Positions 7,965 to 10,503 of a stretch of DNA of 10,503 nt are shown piece after piece; position 1 is the first letter of the stretch; the number at the start of each line of letters is the position of its first letter. Below the pieces are notes generated by a model, which saw only the letters and a list, made by a program, of their open reading frames with translations, made no database searches and had not been told where the DNA came from. A program made the position numbers and the translations under genes. The stretch is taken from contig JADHRO010000053.1 of NCBI GenBank assembly GCA_016777395.1, positions 1 to 10,503 of the forward strand, given 5' to 3'. The stretch comes from Chitinophagales bacterium (GTDB lineage Bacteria; Bacteroidota; Bacteroidia; Chitinophagales; UBA8649).

Positions 7965-7972
7965 CGAAATTA
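7965..7972 (-). promoter_or_regulatory. Possible -7 box (TAATTTCG) for menE
   Basis: Read on the minus strand, TAATTTCG matches TAnnTTTG at all but one base and ends 13 bases before the menE ATG. No clear TTG element sits upstream. It lies just beside the box for the divergent lipoprotein gene, so the two promoters would share a gap of only 55 bases. Confidence 0.3.
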
Positions 7973-7974
7973 CT

Positions 7975-7982
7975 TATATTTG
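7975..7982 (+). promoter_or_regulatory. Bacteroidota-type -7 box (TATATTTG) for the lipoprotein-rnhA unit
   Basis: TATATTTG fits TAnnTTTG exactly and ends 24 bases before the ATG at 8007. No TTG is found at the expected -33 distance; TTA at 7953-7955 is the nearest candidate. The position in a short divergent gap makes a real promoter likely. Confidence 0.5.
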
Positions 7983-8006
7983 AATGAATTAAAAACTGGA
8001 TGAGAT

Positions 8007-8468
8007 ATGAAAAATTTTCTTAAAATTTTCCTGTTGATTTTTCTTGTTATAAGTTCTTGCAAAGCTAAAAAGGCTGTAAGTGAGACAGCGGAGGGCGATG
8101 AAACAATAGAACTCCTTGATTTAGGGAATAAAATGCAATCTTTTCAAATTGGGGAGATAGATGAGCCCGTTAAAGAAGACTTGATGTTTGTCATAAAAGA
8201 CCTTACCATTTTGGAAAAAAAGGTTGAAATTAAAGTGCAATACGGAGGTGGGTGTGTTAAACCACATGTTTTTGAATTGTACACTGACGGTGTTTTAGAT
8301 AAAACGGGGAACATGGATTTTTACTTATTGCACAAAACCCATAGTGATTATTGTAAAGCACTTATCATGGAGACCTTAGTATTTGACCTAAATCCATTAT
8401 ATGATTTGCAATCTCAAAAATTAAAAACAATAAGAATTAACGATTTACGAAAAAACGATATGTATTAA
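8007..8468 (+). CDS. Small predicted lipoprotein of unknown function
   Basis: The 153-residue protein begins with a short positively charged N-terminus, a hydrophobic stretch and a lipobox-like VISSC with Cys18, so it is probably lipidated and anchored in the envelope. The residues after the Cys are Lys/Ala-rich (KAKKAVSE). The mature part is a compact, probably beta-rich domain with a YGGGC motif (Cys83) followed by H87, and a second conserved-looking block, LLHKTHSDYCKAL, with H109, H112 and Cys116. The two cysteines could form a disulfide. I recall similar GGC...H...C patterns in unnamed Bacteroidota lipoproteins but no established function. Its TAA stop shares its last A with the ATG of rnhA, so the two genes are almost certainly one transcript and may be translationally coupled. 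Confidence 0.8.
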   Translation: MKNFLKIFLLIFLVISSCKAKKAVSETAEGDETIELLDLGNKMQSFQIGEIDEPVKEDLMFVIKDLTILEKKVEIKVQYGGGCVKPHVFELYTDGVLDKTGNMDFYLLHKTHSDYCKALIMETLVFDLNPLYDLQSQKLKTIRINDLRKNDMY

Positions 8469-8929
8469 TGCAGATAGTTATTCATACCGATGGTGCGGCC
8501 CAAGGTAATCCAGGTAAGGGCGGTTATGGCGTTGTCCTGCAGTCAGGTAAACATTATAAGGAACTTTCACAAGGATTCAAATACACGACCAATAATCGTA
8601 TGGAATTACTTGCGGTAATAGTAGCACTAGAAGCAATCAAGGATGGCGGCGCTAATGTTTTGGTAGTGTCGGATAGTAAGTATGTTGTTGACGCTGTCGA
8701 AAAGAAATGGTTGTTTGGCTGGGAGAAAAAAAACTTTGCAAAAAAGAAAAATCCTGATCTTTGGAAACGTTTTTTATCGGTTTACCGCAAACATAAGGTT
8801 GCCTTAAAATGGATAAAAGGGCATGCAGGACATCCCTTAAATGAACGTTGTGATGAGTTGGCAGTTCAAGCGGCAAACAGCGGCGATTTAATGGTTGATG
8901 AATACTATGAGCAGCATGAAAAACCCTAA
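8468..8929 (+). CDS. rnhA: Ribonuclease HI
   Basis: This cytoplasmic enzyme cuts the RNA strand of RNA-DNA hybrids, removing primers and R-loops. The 153-residue length is close to that of Escherichia coli RNase HI (155). The four acidic metal-binding residues are visible: D8 in HTDGA, E46 in NNRMELLAV, D69 in VVSDSKYV and D129 in NERCDELA. The catalytic loop histidine is H119 in IKGHAGH. The tryptophan-containing basic segment (W81, W85, K87-K94) corresponds to the hybrid-binding basic protrusion of the long bacterial form. The start overlaps the preceding stop (TAATG), and no separate promoter or clear ribosome binding site is seen. Translation probably relies on the upstream lipoprotein gene. 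Confidence 0.97.
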   Translation: MQIVIHTDGAAQGNPGKGGYGVVLQSGKHYKELSQGFKYTTNNRMELLAVIVALEAIKDGGANVLVVSDSKYVVDAVEKKWLFGWEKKNFAKKKNPDLWKRFLSVYRKHKVALKWIKGHAGHPLNERCDELAVQAANSGDLMVDEYYEQHEKP

Positions 8930-9063
8930 GTTTTTACATTTTATATGAGCTGAAGTCCGAGTGCGCTTGGCTTGCTTCGATTTAAAGGTCAATGCGGGAT
9001 GTTTGGATAAGTTATTCGCTTACAATTCTCAATAAAGTTGTATTTTTAGCGTAAATATTTGAT

Positions 9064-10095
9064 ATGATTAATAGAGGTATACTAGTTCTTATTGGCTTGA
9101 TATTAGCAATGAGCGCATGTAAAAAAGATGATAAAGAAGCATCCAATAAACCGAATACTTCACAGACTTCAGATTGGATGCAAGATTTAATTGCACAATA
9201 TCCGAATCAGGCAATTACTTTGAAGGATATCAGTATGCCTAGGGCACATGATGCTGGTATTTATGAGCTAAACACTTGTACTGGAGGTAATGCATGCAAT
9301 ACCCAAACGCAAGATCAGCCTATGGGGACAATGCTTGAGATGGGGGTTCGGGTATTTGATGTAAGACCAAGTCTTATTCAAGGCGAGTATTGGACCTACC
9401 ATCGCAACTCATGTGGAGGTCTAGGTTGCGAAGGTGTAAGACTGCGAACGTTTTTGGAGGAAACTAGGATGTTTTTGGCTTCGCATAACGAGCTTGTGAT
9501 TTTTGAACTGAATAACTTGTGTAATACCAATAGTCAAGACCTCGGTTTAATTGCCTTGTTTCAAGAAGTACTTGGTTCGAGCCTTTATACCATATCTACT
9601 CCATTGGCTGCTTCTTTTATCAGTACTCCGCTTGATGAAATTATTCCACTTTATAATAATGAAGGGAGAGTGATACTTTTATTTGAAGACTTAGATATTA
9701 CTAATGATTTTACTGAACAAGGTATGTTCGGTTATGATTTCATTCCTATTAGTGGGTCATATTCTAATAGTCCTGATGTAGACCTTGTTGTAGCTGATCA
9801 ACTACAAAAAATACAAAGTTTCAATCCAGCGTCTAATCGACTTTTCAAATTGAGTTATACGTTTACTTTAGATATTGCCAATCAGGTTGCGTGCCTATCT
9901 AACCCAGATGTTGCAAGCTCTATTAATGAAATTGCATTGGATGGAAGGGCAAGAATGACTTCAACAATCGATGCTTGGATTGCAAACGGTACAATCACCT
10001 CGGATAAGATTCCAAATATATTTTCGGTTGATTACTGCAATACCGCCGTGACTATGGAGTGTATAAGGCTCAGCGAGTTAAGTCTCAATGAATAA
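9064..10095 (+). CDS. Lipoprotein with PI-PLC X-like (phosphatidylinositol phospholipase C-like) phosphodiesterase domain
   Basis: The 343-residue protein has a lipoprotein signal (hydrophobic residues 5-17, AMSAC with Cys19, then KKDDKE), so it should be exported and membrane-anchored. The rest resembles the TIM-barrel PLC-like phosphodiesterase superfamily: ISMPRAHDAG with H62 and D63 where the first catalytic His is expected; GVRVFDVRP (94-102); WTYHRN with H113 as the likely second catalytic His; LRTFLEETRMFLASHNELVIFELNN (127-151) with E148; and VILLFED later. Family members cleave phosphoinositides or related phosphodiesters by a His-His mechanism; the substrate here cannot be told. The mature protein has several cysteines (C72, C78, C117, C122, C153 and three near the C-terminus), suggesting disulfides outside the cytoplasm. 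The gene stands alone after a 134-base gap. The ATG at 9064 is the start that yields the signal peptide. Confidence 0.8.
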   Translation: MINRGILVLIGLILAMSACKKDDKEASNKPNTSQTSDWMQDLIAQYPNQAITLKDISMPRAHDAGIYELNTCTGGNACNTQTQDQPMGTMLEMGVRVFDVRPSLIQGEYWTYHRNSCGGLGCEGVRLRTFLEETRMFLASHNELVIFELNNLCNTNSQDLGLIALFQEVLGSSLYTISTPLAASFISTPLDEIIPLYNNEGRVILLFEDLDITNDFTEQGMFGYDFIPISGSYSNSPDVDLVVADQLQKIQSFNPASNRLFKLSYTFTLDIANQVACLSNPDVASSINEIALDGRARMTSTIDAWIANGTITSDKIPNIFSVDYCNTAVTMECIRLSELSLNE

Positions 10096-10136
10096 TCGGA
10101 TTAGATACGGGAGAAGTATAACTTTATTTGGATATT

Positions 10137-10503
10137 ATGGCTAAGAAGCTTTTCAGGAATTTATTTTTACTAGTTTTCGTAAATCTTCTGGTTAAACCGC
10201 TATGGATTTTTGGTATTGATTTACAAGTGCAAAACACCGTAGGAGCGGAGAATTATGGATTTTACTTTGTAGTGTTTAATTTTTCTTTTCTGTTTCACAT
10301 CATTCTAGATTTTGGCCTTCACCAATTCAATAATAAAGAGGTAGCTAAAAATCCTAGTTTATTACCTTCTTTATTCGGAAAGCTATTTGCCTTAAAAGGT
10401 ATGATGGCTATTCTTTACTTTGCGTTTACTTTTTGTTTAGCGCTGGTATTAGGATATTCTTTTCTGCAGAAAAAAATGCTCTTTTTTCTTGCTATAAACC
10501 AGT
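10137..10503 (+). CDS. Probable oligosaccharide/O-antigen flippase-type membrane protein (3' partial)
   Basis: An open frame runs from the ATG at 10137 off the right edge, giving the first 122 residues. An in-frame stop at 10119 limits upstream alternatives. Three hydrophobic segments are visible at about residues 5-26, 41-60 and 89-110. Between the first two lies a GAENYG(F/Y)Y motif, and after the second DFGLHQFNNKEVA. A first helix followed by (L/V)G-x-E-x-YG-x-Y and a DFGL-x-x-(F/Y) stretch is typical of Wzx-like flippases of the MOP superfamily, which move lipid-linked sugars across the inner membrane for surface polysaccharide. No glycosyltransferase gene is visible in the window to confirm the pathway. 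It starts 41 bases after the PI-PLC-like gene and may be co-transcribed with it; a weak TAACTTTA box (10119-10126) could also be its own promoter. Confidence 0.7.
   Translation, partial: MAKKLFRNLFLLVFVNLLVKPLWIFGIDLQVQNTVGAENYGFYFVVFNFSFLFHIILDFGLHQFNNKEVAKNPSLLPSLFGKLFALKGMMAILYFAFTFCLALVLGYSFLQKKMLFFLAINQ

Noticed and set aside
6546..8929. WYL protein plus neighbouring genes considered as a defence island
   Set aside because: WYL domains often regulate defence systems, but the neighbours are valS, menE, a lipoprotein and rnhA. There is no nuclease, helicase, reverse transcriptase or toxin beyond housekeeping RNase HI, and no mobile-element sign.
8937..8985. Possible small stem-loop after rnhA (GAAG...CCGAG-TGCG-CTTGG...CTTC)
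   Set aside because: Only about five central pairs, two of them G-U, and four outer pairs with an internal loop; there is no T-run immediately after. It is too weak to call a terminator or an RNA.

Overview
The window looks like an ordinary chromosomal stretch from a member of the Bacteroidota, probably a marine or environmental Flavobacteriales- or Saprospirales-like bacterium. Four things point there: a giant surface protein with SprB-type repeats and a type B type-IX-secretion (T9SS) C-terminal domain; AT-rich DNA with TAnnTTTG-like -7 promoter elements; very short leaders with weak Shine-Dalgarno sequences; and the compact MenE form that I recall from flavobacteria. I cannot name a genus.

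Layout. Bases 1-3512 (+) are the 3' part of a large secreted, probably cell-surface, multi-repeat protein whose 5' end lies outside the window. It is closed by a near-perfect long hairpin terminator (3552-3596). Bases 3677-6334 (+) are valS, preceded by a recognisable -7 box. A 211-base AT-rich gap follows, then a small stand-alone WYL-domain protein (6546-6899, +). This meets a minus-strand AMP-forming ligase, probably menE of menaquinone synthesis (6905-7951), tail to tail with five bases between the stops. menE is divergent from a two-gene unit: a small lipoprotein (8007-8468) whose stop overlaps the start of rnhA, ribonuclease HI (8468-8929). After a 134-base gap comes a PI-PLC-like lipoprotein (9064-10095). 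The right edge cuts a membrane protein that looks like an oligosaccharide/O-antigen flippase (starts 10137).

How the genes relate. The window mixes housekeeping functions (valS, rnhA, menE) with cell-envelope functions (T9SS surface protein, two lipoproteins, flippase). Nothing ties them into one pathway. The only strong sign of co-expression is the one-base overlap between the small lipoprotein and rnhA.

I found no rRNA, tRNA, CRISPR array, insertion sequence, attachment site or phage gene, and no evidence of a new multi-gene system. The observations most worth a second look are the two-tier repeat structure of the surface protein, the WYL-like protein that lacks its eponymous Trp-Tyr, and the cysteine-rich PI-PLC-like lipoprotein.
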